A stretch of 47,704 nucleotides of DNA, from the NCBI GenBank assembly GCA_945889715.1, contig CAMDCI010000002.1:1-47704 (forward strand), in the 5' to 3' direction. A program made the position numbers and the translations under genes. This stretch comes from Bifidobacterium breve. GTDB lineage: Bacteria > Actinomycetota > Acidimicrobiia > Acidimicrobiales > Ilumatobacteraceae. The notes under the pieces are model-generated. The model searched no databases. It had not been told where the DNA came from and saw only the letters and a list, made by a program, of their open reading frames with translations. Position 1 is the stretch's first letter. Every line of letters begins with the position of its first letter. This document shows positions 39,967 to 47,704 of this stretch, piece by piece.

Positions 39967-42135
39967 GTGACAATATCGACCGAACATGAGAATGAGATGT
40001 GGACATCTCTCGATCTCTCAGGTCAATGGCGCGTTACTAAGGCGACTGATGATGCCCTCCGTACCAGCGTTGGGCTCGATACCGACGATGAAGAATGGCC
40101 CACGATTCATGTACCAAGCCATTGGCAATCACACCCGCTCTTTGCCAGCGAAAACGGACCACTTTTGTACCGCAAAGATTTTGAACTTGGCATGCCTGGG
40201 GCCGGTGAACGACGATTCATTGTTGTCGATGGACTTTTTTATCAAGGCGACGTGTGGCTTGATGGCGCGTACTTGGGTGACCCCGAGGGTTACTTCATTC
40301 CACATGCTTACGACATCACGGCGCTCTCAACACTCGATACCGAGCACGTTCTCGCTATCGGTGCGACATGCAGTCCACAGCGAGACAAAAAGGCTAAGCG
40401 CAATATCACTGGGGTCTTTCAGCATTGGGATTGCATCGACTCCGATTTCAACCCCGGTGGAATTTGGCGCGGGGTACGCATTGAGCGATCTGGGCCCGTG
40501 CGTATCGATGCCTTGCGAGTCCTGTGTCGAGATGCTAATGAAGCACGAGCCAACGTCCGCCTGAGTGCACGCCTCGATAGCAATGACGAATTACCAATAC
40601 GAATCATCACCTATGTCAATAACAAAGTTGTTGACGAAATCGAGAAGTCTCTCGCTAGTGGCATCAACAGCATCGACTGGGATATCGATATCGACGAACC
40701 CAAGTTGTGGTGGCCATGGTCAATGGGAGAACAAAACCTCACCAATATCCGAGTTGAAGTTGTACATGACCATGCAATCAGCCACTCGGTCAGTCGACGC
40801 ACTGGATTACGCGAAGTTGCGGTTCAAGATTGGGTGTACTCCATCAATGGCGAACGGATCTTTTTAAAGGGTGCAAATCTTGCACCGACTCGCGCCATGT
40901 TGGGTGATGCCACCGAAGTTGAATTACGACGCGATATCGAACTGGCGCGTGAAGCTGGCCTCGACTTAGTGCGTGTTCACGGCCATATCTCGCGAACCGA
41001 GTTGTATGACGCGGCCGACGAACTTGGCATGTTGATCTGGCAAGACTTTCCACTGCAATGGGGATACGCCCGACAGATTCGGCGAGAAGCAGTGCGTCAA
41101 GCCGAAGAGGCGGTCAACATTCTTGGTCATCATCCGTCAATCATGACCTGGTGTGCGCACAACGAACCGTTCACATTTAATGTCACTCCGGGCGAATCTT
41201 TTGACATCAAGAAAATGGCCATTCCATTTCTTGCCGGTCACCAACTTCCGACGTGGAACAAAAGCGTCCTCGACCGCTGGGTCAAACGTTCGTTTGAAAA
41301 AGCTGATGTCACCCGACCAGTCATTGCGCACAGCGGCGTACTTCCCCACTTGCCCACTCTTGATGGCACCGACAGTCATTTATACTTCGGCTGGTATCAC
41401 GGTGATGAACGAGATCTTCCTGGCTTCGCCGCCAAGATTCCGCGCCTGATGCGATTCGTCAGCGAGTTTGGCGCACAAGCAATTCCTGAATCTTCAGAAT
41501 TCATTGATACTGCCGCATGGCCCAATCTTGATTGGGAAAATCTGGAAAACAAATTTGGTATGCAGCGGGGCAACTTTGAAAATCATGTTCCGGTCGCCGC
41601 ATTCGATAATTTTAATGACTGGCGTTTCGCGACGCAGGTGTACCAGGCCGATGTCATTAGATACCACATCGAAACTCTGCGCCGTTTGAAGTATCGACCG
41701 ACGGGTGGATTTTGCATGTTTGCTTTAAACGATGCGATGCCCATGATTTCGTGGAGCGTGCTTGATCATCACCGAGTGCCGAAGTTGGGCTACACCGCGC
41801 TCGCCGAAGCATGTCGGCCAGTCATTGTGACCGCCGATCGTTTACCGGTTTCAATGCGACCTGGCGATCAACTGCGAATCGCCCTTCATGTCGTGAGCGA
41901 CCTGCATCGCGAACTTGAAAATGCGACAGTCACTGCAACTGTTGAATCAACTGGCGACCCACAGGTCTGGAAATTTGAAGGCGCGATTGCTGCAGACGAC
42001 TGCACCCTGGTTGGGCACATCATGATGACAGCACCGTTTGCCGAAGGCCCGGTGGTATTAGATCTGACGCTCGTTAGTGGAGATGTCGTTGCGACAAACC
42101 GCTATCAAACGGTTGTCATAGCAAAATTGACATAG
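39967..42135 (+). CDS. Glycoside hydrolase family 2 protein
   Basis: A 722-residue GH2 enzyme: N-terminal jelly roll (SLDLSGQWRVT, DVWLDGAYLGDPEGYF), an immunoglobulin-like domain, and the (beta/alpha)8 catalytic barrel. The acid/base is Glu400 in WCAHNEPF, and the nucleophile is Glu500 in FVSEFGAQ. Layout suggests a beta-mannosidase, beta-galactosidase or beta-glucuronidase type. There is no signal peptide, so it is cytoplasmic. It starts with GTG 39967 or ATG 39997 and is convergent with sdhB. Substrate is undetermined. It may cleave sugar conjugates, but linking it to sterol glycosides would be speculation. Confidence 0.83.
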   Translation: MTISTEHENEMWTSLDLSGQWRVTKATDDALRTSVGLDTDDEEWPTIHVPSHWQSHPLFASENGPLLYRKDFELGMPGAGERRFIVVDGLFYQGDVWLDGAYLGDPEGYFIPHAYDITALSTLDTEHVLAIGATCSPQRDKKAKRNITGVFQHWDCIDSDFNPGGIWRGVRIERSGPVRIDALRVLCRDANEARANVRLSARLDSNDELPIRIITYVNNKVVDEIEKSLASGINSIDWDIDIDEPKLWWPWSMGEQNLTNIRVEVVHDHAISHSVSRRTGLREVAVQDWVYSINGERIFLKGANLAPTRAMLGDATEVELRRDIELAREAGLDLVRVHGHISRTELYDAADELGMLIWQDFPLQWGYARQIRREAVRQAEEAVNILGHHPSIMTWCAHNEPFTFNVTPGESFDIKKMAIPFLAGHQLPTWNKSVLDRWVKRSFEKADVTRPVIAHSGVLPHLPTLDGTDSHLYFGWYHGDERDLPGFAAKIPRLMRFVSEFGAQAIPESSEFIDTAAWPNLDWENLENKFGMQRGNFENHVPVAAFDNFNDWRFATQVYQADVIRYHIETLRRLKYRPTGGFCMFALNDAMPMISWSVLDHHRVPKLGYTALAEACRPVIVTADRLPVSMRPGDQLRIALHVVSDLHRELENATVTATVESTGDPQVWKFEGAIAADDCTLVGHIMMTAPFAEGPVVLDLTLVSGDVVATNRYQTVVIAKLT

Positions 42136-42139
42136 CAAA

Positions 42140-42916
42140 TTAGCTGCGCGAGATTTCTTTACGGTTCTTGAACTTGGACTTGCGGTAGTCCTTGTTCATC
42201 AATGCAATGACGTCAATCGAAATTTCTTTCGGGCACGCCGCTTCGCATTCTCCATGATTGGTGCATGATCCGAAGTACTCATCCATCGTCTCAACCATGG
42301 CCTCAGTGCGCTTGAAACGCTCGGCCTGACCCTGAGGCAACAAGTTCAGGTGAGCAATCTTGGCAGCAGTAAACAAGTTGGCTGCACCATTGGGACACGC
42401 TGCAACACACGCCCCACAACCAATGCACTGCGCCGAGTCCATTGCTGCATCGGCAACACTCTTCGGAATCGGAATGAGGTTGGCGTCGGGCGCACCACCC
42501 GTGTTTGCCGAAATGAATCCACCAGATTCGATGATGCGGTCAAATGCTGAACGGTCAACCATCAAGTCTTTGATGATCGGGAATGCCGAAGCACGCCACG
42601 GCTCGATCACAATTTCGTCACCACTCTTGAACTTGCGCATATGCAACTGACAGGTTGCAGTGCTGCGCTCTGGCCCATGGGCTTGACCGTTGATCATCAA
42701 CGAACAAGTTCCACAGATTCCTTCACGACAGTCATGGTCGAATACCACGGGCAACTTGTTCTCGCCGATGAGTCCTTCGTTGAGCACATCAAGCATTTCA
42801 AGGAACGATGCTTCATCGCTGATCTCGGGCATGATGTGATCCTCAAAGTGACCCTTGTCGGTCGGACCTGACTGACGCCAGATTTTGAGTTTGAGGTTCT
42901 TGAGATGGTTGCTCAC
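42140..42916 (-). CDS. sdhB: Succinate dehydrogenase iron-sulfur subunit SdhB
   Basis: A 258-residue iron-sulfur subunit that passes electrons from SdhA to the membrane quinone. It has the [2Fe-2S] loop CREGICGTC with a later Cys (TCQLHMRK), then [12 protein letters not shown] and [12 protein letters not shown] for the [4Fe-4S] and [3Fe-4S] clusters. The 5' end overlaps sdhA by 4 bases. It completes the sdhC-sdhA-sdhB order. Length and motifs are normal. It works in the TCA cycle and respiratory chain and would consume succinate or propionate-derived carbon from sterol breakdown. Confidence 0.95.
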   Translation of the reverse strand: MSNHLKNLKLKIWRQSGPTDKGHFEDHIMPEISDEASFLEMLDVLNEGLIGENKLPVVFDHDCREGICGTCSLMINGQAHGPERSTATCQLHMRKFKSGDEIVIEPWRASAFPIIKDLMVDRSAFDRIIESGGFISANTGGAPDANLIPIPKSVADAAMDSAQCIGCGACVAACPNGAANLFTAAKIAHLNLLPQGQAERFKRTEAMVETMDEYFGSCTNHGECEAACPKEISIDVIALMNKDYRKSKFKNRKEISRS

Positions 42917-44835
42917 TTGTAGCTCCGTGTCGCTAGGTGAATTGCTTCAAAATTGAGTTCTTCTTTATGGCGAATTGACTTCGTTGGGTCGCCGGTCCAT
43001 TCCCAGGCAGCAACGTGGGCGAACTTTTCGTCGTCACGCATCGCTTCGCCTTCTTCGGTCTGGTACTCGGCGCGGAAGTGGCCGCCACAGCTTTCATCAC
43101 GCTCGAGAGCGTCACGGCACATCAACATGCCCAACTGGAAGAAGTCATCAACACGACCAGCTTTTTCAAGCGTCTGGTTCATGCTCTCGGCATCACCAGT
43201 GACTCGTAAATCTTTTTGGAATTCTTCGTACAGTGCTGGCAGTTCTGACAACGCCTTTTCAAGACCTTGTTGTGTGCGCTCCATGCCGCAGTAATCCCAA
43301 ATGATGCGGCCAACTTCGCGGTGGAAGTAGTCGGGCGAACGGGTTCCCTTGATGTCGACGTAGCCCTGATAGCGAGTTTGCGCGGCCATCTCGGCTTCTT
43401 TGAATGCTGGGTGATCGGTGCCCGGAATTGGCTTATTCAACATTGGTGCCAAGTAGTTGCCGATTGTGTACGGCAACACGAAGTAACCGTCGGCCAAACC
43501 TTGCATCAGCGCCGAAGCGCCTAAGCGGTTTGCACCGTGATCGGAGAAGTTCGCTTCGCCGGCGGCATACAAACCAGGAATGTTGGTCATGAGTTCGTAG
43601 TCGACCCACAAACCACCCATGGTGTAGTGCGTTGCTGGGTAGATGCGCATCGGCATGTCGTAGGGATTTTCGCCAGCAATGCGTTCGTACATTTGGAACA
43701 AGTTGCCGTAACGCTCTTCAACAACATCTTTACCAAGACGATTGATGGCGTCACTAAAGTCGAGGTACACGCCATTTTTCAATGGACCAACACCACGACC
43801 CGAATCGACTGAGCGCTTGGCAGCGCGTGACGAAATGTCGCGCGGTGCCAGGTTTCCGTAACTCGGGTACAAACGCTCGAGAATGTAATCGCGCTCTGCT
43901 TCAGGAACCTGTGAAGCCGAACGGGTTTCATCTGGATTCTGTGGAACCCACACGCGGCCATCGTTACGCAACGACTCTGACATGAGTGTCAACTTCGACT
44001 GTGTGGGGTCGCTCTGTGGAATACAGGTTGGGTGAATCTGCGTGTAGCACGGGTTCGCGAATGCTGCACCTTTGCGGTGAGCGCGCCATGCAGCAGTGAC
44101 GTTGCAGGCCATTGCATTAGTCGACAAGTAGAAGACGTTTCCGTATCCACCAGTTGCCATAACAACTGCGTGTGCCGAGTGTGAAACAACTTCACCGTTC
44201 ACCAAGTCGCGAGTCACGATGCCGGCGCAACGACCTTCGATAGTGACAACGTCTACCAGTTCAGTGCGGTTGAACATGCGCACATTGCCAAGACCAATTT
44301 GGCGAGCAAGTTGCTGGTACGCGCCAAGTAACAACTGCTGACCAGTCTGACCGCGCGCATAGAACGTACGACTCACTTGTGCACCACCGAATGAACGGTT
44401 GTCGAGCATTCCGCCATATTCACGGGCGAATGGAACCCCTTGGGCAACCATTTGGTCGATGATATTCACTGACACTTCTGCCAAACGATGCACATTGGCC
44501 TCGCGTGAACGGAAGTCTCCGCCCTTAATGGTGTCGTAGAACAAACGGTGAACACTGTCGCCGTCGCCCTGATAGTTCTTCGCTGCGTTGATTCCACCTT
44601 GTGCAGCAATCGAGTGGGCGCGACGCGGTGAATCGTGGAACGTGAATACATCAACTTGGTAACCAAGTTCGGCCATGGTTGCCGCGGCTGATGCACCAGC
44701 GAGTCCCGAACCAACAACGATGACCTTGAATTTGCGCTTGTTACCAGGCGCAACCAACTTGGCATCTTCTTTGTAGGTATTCCACTTGTCGTTAATCGAG
44801 CCAGCGGGGATTTTGGAATTGAGCGTGATCGTCAT
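42913..44835 (-). CDS. sdhA: Succinate dehydrogenase flavoprotein subunit SdhA
   Basis: A 640-residue flavoprotein. The FAD-binding site is [12 protein letters not shown] (40-51), the covalent-flavin histidine is His74 in [16 protein letters not shown], and the active-site segment [12 protein letters not shown] lies in the middle. It oxidises succinate to fumarate. Gene order and the b558-type SdhC identify a succinate dehydrogenase of the group found in Bacillus and many actinobacteria; reversal to fumarate reduction is possible in that group, but a fumarate reductase role is less likely in an aerobe. Its stop overlaps the sdhB start. Confidence 0.95.
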   Translation of the reverse strand: MTITLNSKIPAGSINDKWNTYKEDAKLVAPGNKRKFKVIVVGSGLAGASAAATMAELGYQVDVFTFHDSPRRAHSIAAQGGINAAKNYQGDGDSVHRLFYDTIKGGDFRSREANVHRLAEVSVNIIDQMVAQGVPFAREYGGMLDNRSFGGAQVSRTFYARGQTGQQLLLGAYQQLARQIGLGNVRMFNRTELVDVVTIEGRCAGIVTRDLVNGEVVSHSAHAVVMATGGYGNVFYLSTNAMACNVTAAWRAHRKGAAFANPCYTQIHPTCIPQSDPTQSKLTLMSESLRNDGRVWVPQNPDETRSASQVPEAERDYILERLYPSYGNLAPRDISSRAAKRSVDSGRGVGPLKNGVYLDFSDAINRLGKDVVEERYGNLFQMYERIAGENPYDMPMRIYPATHYTMGGLWVDYELMTNIPGLYAAGEANFSDHGANRLGASALMQGLADGYFVLPYTIGNYLAPMLNKPIPGTDHPAFKEAEMAAQTRYQGYVDIKGTRSPDYFHREVGRIIWDYCGMERTQQGLEKALSELPALYEEFQKDLRVTGDAESMNQTLEKAGRVDDFFQLGMLMCRDALERDESCGGHFRAEYQTEEGEAMRDDEKFAHVAAWEWTGDPTKSIRHKEELNFEAIHLATRSYK

Positions 44836-44869
44836 TTTGAATATCTCCTAGTAATTCCGTGTGTACCGG

Positions 44870-45643
44870 TCAGCCGACAACGCCGGCAAGAACTGCAATC
44901 GGGAACGAAACATTGCCAACGACGATGATCGTGGCAAATGAGGTCGCAACAGCGCGACGCCATTTGTTGAAACGCGGATTGTTCCATCCAAGTGATTGAA
45001 ACAGGCTCCACACACCGTGGAACAAGTGCGTACCTAGTGCGATGTTGGCCAAAATGTAGAAGACGGCCACGGGGACTCGCTCAAGACTGAAGGCCACTGC
45101 GCCGTACACATCTTTCAATCCTTCGGAATCTTTGGTGCCGACATATTCATTGACTGCACCGGCTCCGAAAGTGAGGTCGAGTAAGTGCCAAATCAAGAAC
45201 AACAAAACAATGATGCCGGTGTAGCGCATCGTGCGACTTGCAAAACTTGCAACTTGGTAATCGCGTTCACTTTGGTATTTCACGGGACGGGCCTGCTTGT
45301 TCAGCACGGTCAACGAGTACGCCGCGTGAATGTGCAAGACAGCCATGGTCAACAATCCGCCACGAAGGATCCACAACATGGCCTTCTCGGGAAGGATTGG
45401 GTACAACAACTTTTCTAAGAAGTGGGCGTAGTGATTGAGGTCCGATTGACCCATGTACATCTTCAGGTTGCCGATCATGTGGAAAAGGACAAATCCCAAC
45501 AAACCAATTCCGGTGATGGCCATGACGTACTTCTTGCCAACGGCTGTTCCATATAGATCAATCAAAAACGGCTTGCGCTTGCGAGCGGTTCGTTCGATTG
45601 CGGTTCCGGAAACCGGACCCCTCTTCATCACTGTCTGCGCCAT
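44870..45643 (-). CDS. sdhC: Succinate dehydrogenase cytochrome b558 subunit SdhC
   Basis: A 257-residue single membrane anchor with about five hydrophobic helices and histidines placed as heme ligands (FHMIGNLKMY, LHIHAAYSL, IWHLLDLTFG, HLFHGVWSLFQ). It is the single-subunit cytochrome b type, so no SdhD is expected. The ORF track starts at 45781, but the first 46 residues are not membrane-like; ATG 45643 (MAQTVMKRGP) follows a fair ribosome-binding site and gives a normal length. A 34-base gap separates it from sdhA. Confidence 0.9.
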   Translation of the reverse strand: MAQTVMKRGPVSGTAIERTARKRKPFLIDLYGTAVGKKYVMAITGIGLLGFVLFHMIGNLKMYMGQSDLNHYAHFLEKLLYPILPEKAMLWILRGGLLTMAVLHIHAAYSLTVLNKQARPVKYQSERDYQVASFASRTMRYTGIIVLLFLIWHLLDLTFGAGAVNEYVGTKDSEGLKDVYGAVAFSLERVPVAVFYILANIALGTHLFHGVWSLFQSLGWNNPRFNKWRRAVATSFATIIVVGNVSFPIAVLAGVVG

Positions 45644-45911
45644 CGTGACCTGCGCCTTTCGAAAACGGATGCGGTTCATCGCACGATGAACCCGCTTTGA
45701 CGCTACCCCCCGAGCACCCGTTGCCCTGAAATCAACCGCCGAAAAAGCTCCCGAATCGACAACCGTCACAAACCCCCGCATAAAAATTTCTGAAAGTTTC
45801 CCGTCACTAATGCCGTGTCATGTCGCACTGAGGGTCGCAAATTATCTACAATTCATTCGCCCGTGGTGGGTGGCCAACCGGGCCGCCTCCGAGTGTCCCA
45901 AGGAGTTACTA
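45644..45911. promoter_or_regulatory. Divergent regulatory region of sdhCAB and hppA
   Basis: This 268-base gap is the longest in the window. Nearest sdhC it holds GGTTCATC-GCAC-GATGAACC (45673-45692), perfect 8-base arms extendable with one bulge to 45671-45695, about 30 bases upstream of the sdhC ATG. On the hppA side, TACAAT at 45847-45852 resembles a -10 box, although no good -35 is seen. AAGGAG (45900-45905) is the hppA ribosome-binding site, six bases before the GTG. Nothing else coding is apparent. Confidence 0.5.
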
Positions 45912-47704
45912 GTGTTCTCACTTTTTGCCGCAGAAGGCGGATGGCAGTCATTTACTCTTAAAGGTGGCGAATGGGCAGTGTTGTGGTTATCCGCAGCATC
46001 AGCGCTCATGGCCCTCGGAGTTGGATTCTTCCTCGTTCGTAAAGTCCTCGCTGAAGATCAGGGTTCGCCCAAGATGCGCGAAATCGCTAAAGCGATCCAG
46101 GATGGTGCTCTTGCCTATCTCAAGCGTCAATTCAAGACCATTGCGGTGATCTTGGTGCCCCTGGCAGTCATCGTCTTTGTGACATCGACCAAGATCCTTA
46201 AGCCCGATGATTCGGTCGCCTTATCGTTTGGCCAAGCTGGATTGTGGCGCACCATCGCCTTCATCTTGGGCTGTGGAGCCTCAGGTCTCACGGGCTACAT
46301 CGGTATGACCTTGGCAACTCAAGGAAACGTCCGTACCGCCGCCGCCGCTCTCAGTGGCAGCATGCCCCGAGCCCTCACCGTGGCCTTCCGCACGGGTGGC
46401 GTGGCTGGTATGTTCACCGTCGGTCTTGGTCTTCTTGGTGCCACTGGCATCATCATGGCTTTCCAGAACACCTCGTCTGTGATCCTCATCGGCTTCGGCT
46501 TCGGTGGATCGTTGTTGGCGTTGTTCCTTCGAGTTGGTGGAGGAATCTTCACCAAGGCTGCCGACGTCGGCGCCGACTTGGTGGGCAAGGTCGAAGCAGG
46601 TATTCCTGAAGACGATCCCCGTAACCCCGCAACCATCGCCGACAATGTGGGCGACAATGTGGGTGACTGCGCCGGTATGGCCGCTGACCTCTTCGAGAGT
46701 TACGAAGTCACCTTGGTGGCCTCGATCATTCTCGGTGTGGCTGCGTTCAACTCAATTGGTCTCAACCCCGCCCTCGGTTTGGTGTTCCCCTTGGCCTGTC
46801 GTGCCATCGGTGTGATCGCCTCAATCTTCGGCGTGTTTGCTGTCAAGGCAAAAGATGATGAAACCGATGCCTTGAAGCCAATCAACCGTGGCTTCTTAGT
46901 GGCAGGCGTGATCACTTTGCTCGGAACTCTGGCTCTCGCATTGACTTACGTTGGTAACGATAAGGGTGTGCTTGACAGCGAAGGAAAAGTTCGCCTCTTG
47001 AGTGGCGCCGGCTGGCGCGTCTTTGGTGCTGTGGCAATTGGTTTGATCCTGGCGCAGTTGGTCAGTCGTCTGACCGAGTACTACACCAGCACGCATTACC
47101 GACCAGTGCAAGAAATTGCTGAGTCCTCGCAAACTGGTCCTGCCACTGTTGTTTTGTCGGGTACCGCCTACGGACTTGAGAGTTCTGTGTACGCCGTGAT
47201 CGCCATCGCTATCGCCATCGGCGCAGCGATCGGTCTTGGTGGCGGAAACCTGACTTTCAGCTTCTACCTAGTCGCCTTATGCGGCATGGGAATGTTGGCC
47301 ACCACTGGAGTCATTGTTTCTGAGGACACCTTTGGTCCAGTCAGTGACAACGCTGCTGGAATCGCTGAAATGTCCGGCGAATTCCACGGTGAGCCAGCAA
47401 AGATCATGGTTGCACTCGACGCTGTCGGTAACACCACCAAGGCAGTGACCAAAGGCTTTGCCATCGGCTCGGCTGTTATTGCTGCCGTGGCTTTGTTTGC
47501 TTCATACATTGAGACAGCTGGTGCAAACTTGAAGGACAAATTGGGCGAGCCACTTGTTGACGGAGTCACAAACCTTGCCGACGGCGTGTTCAAACTGCCT
47601 GAGTTAGCAATCAACGTGGCCGAGCCCAAGGTATTCATCGGTCTGCTGATCGGTGGATCCATTCCGTTCTTGTTCTCGGCATTGGCAATTCGCGCCGTTG
47701 GTCG
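45912..47704 (+). CDS. hppA: K+-independent H+-translocating pyrophosphatase (3' end cut by window)
   Basis: The first ~597 residues of a membrane-bound pyrophosphatase that pumps protons with PPi hydrolysis. The PPi/Mg site is plain: GADLVGKVEAGIPEDDPRNP, then DNVGDNVGDCAGMAADLFE. The residue that sets potassium need reads GNTTKA, with Lys where K+-dependent enzymes have Ala, so it should be K+-independent. Acyl-CoA ligases upstream in the window release PPi, so the enzyme would recover energy from it. It starts with GTG 45912 behind a near-perfect AAGGAG; the ORF track omits it because it runs off the edge. Its stop is outside the window. Confidence 0.9.
   Translation, partial: MFSLFAAEGGWQSFTLKGGEWAVLWLSAASALMALGVGFFLVRKVLAEDQGSPKMREIAKAIQDGALAYLKRQFKTIAVILVPLAVIVFVTSTKILKPDDSVALSFGQAGLWRTIAFILGCGASGLTGYIGMTLATQGNVRTAAAALSGSMPRALTVAFRTGGVAGMFTVGLGLLGATGIIMAFQNTSSVILIGFGFGGSLLALFLRVGGGIFTKAADVGADLVGKVEAGIPEDDPRNPATIADNVGDNVGDCAGMAADLFESYEVTLVASIILGVAAFNSIGLNPALGLVFPLACRAIGVIASIFGVFAVKAKDDETDALKPINRGFLVAGVITLLGTLALALTYVGNDKGVLDSEGKVRLLSGAGWRVFGAVAIGLILAQLVSRLTEYYTSTHYRPVQEIAESSQTGPATVVLSGTAYGLESSVYAVIAIAIAIGAAIGLGGGNLTFSFYLVALCGMGMLATTGVIVSEDTFGPVSDNAAGIAEMSGEFHGEPAKIMVALDAVGNTTKAVTKGFAIGSAVIAAVALFASYIETAGANLKDKLGEPLVDGVTNLADGVFKLPELAINVAEPKVFIGLLIGGSIPFLFSALAIRAVG

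Noticed and set aside
42140-45643. Fumarate reductase instead of succinate dehydrogenase
   Set aside because: Gene order and single b558-type anchor fit the succinate dehydrogenase common in aerobic Gram-positive bacteria.
1-47704. tRNA, rRNA, insertion sequences, phage genes or attachment sites
   Set aside because: No cloverleaf-like or rRNA-like sequence, transposase, integrase or flanking direct repeats were seen on reading; a tRNAscan or ISfinder search would confirm.

Overview
The window reads as a chromosomal segment of a moderate-GC actinobacterium (roughly half G+C by eye). The class Acidimicrobiia, near Ilumatobacter-like aquatic lineages, is my best guess. The reasons are GTG starts and tightly overlapping genes, actinobacterial steroid genes, a single-subunit SdhC, and a secreted protein with the VYPCG/NGYF repeat I associate with that class. 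This placement is inference from protein style; no 16S or marker gene is present.

Most of the first 38 kb is a steroid (sterol) catabolism island. At 353-4692 a reductase (SDR) gene is divergent from echA20-ipdA-ipdB-ipdC, the same order as the CD-ring-opening genes of Mycobacterium tuberculosis. The same strand continues with a MaoC hydratase, an SDR, an MFS carrier, a thioesterase, a Rieske oxygenase and an acyl-CoA ligase (4740-10637). A large secreted repeat protein follows (10711-13332). Then come a CYP142-like P450, an orphan branched-chain-type binding lipoprotein, a molybdopterin oxidoreductase, a SnoaL-like protein with a phosphotransferase-fold protein, and a PQQ-type sugar dehydrogenase lipoprotein (13338-21015).

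At 21028-24977 a leftward six-gene operon encodes SnoaL, a truncated SDR pseudoenzyme, an SDR, two ferredoxin-fold (EthD-like) proteins and an extended SDR. It diverges from another SDR across a perfect 21-bp palindrome. The side-chain block follows (25874-32716): an alpha-methylacyl-CoA racemase and FadD19, with EchA19 divergent, then two DUF35 proteins, Ltp4-like and Ltp3-like. FadD19, Ltp3 and Ltp4 are known in Rhodococcus for removing C24-branched (plant-sterol) side chains, so phytosterol use is a reasonable prediction. A complete LIV-type ABC importer (binding lipoprotein, fused LivH-LivM permease, LivG, LivF) at 32873-38077 could supply the substrate.

The last 9.6 kb looks like ordinary core genome: a small membrane protein, a MoxR/ChlI-type AAA+ ATPase, a GH2 glycosidase, sdhCAB, and the start of a K+-independent H+-pyrophosphatase. 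The left edge holds the 5' part of a GH13 alpha-glucosidase.

There is no transcription factor gene, tRNA, rRNA, CRISPR array, transposase or integrase in the window. No gene-free stretch exceeds 300 bases; the longest (about 268 bases, 45644-45911) is described as a regulatory region. Control is suggested instead by several palindromes in divergent gaps. The most unusual items are the six-gene operon with its SDR pseudoenzyme, the split DUF35 with two Cys-less thiolase-like proteins, and the unassigned Rieske/ligase extension of the ring-opening operon.
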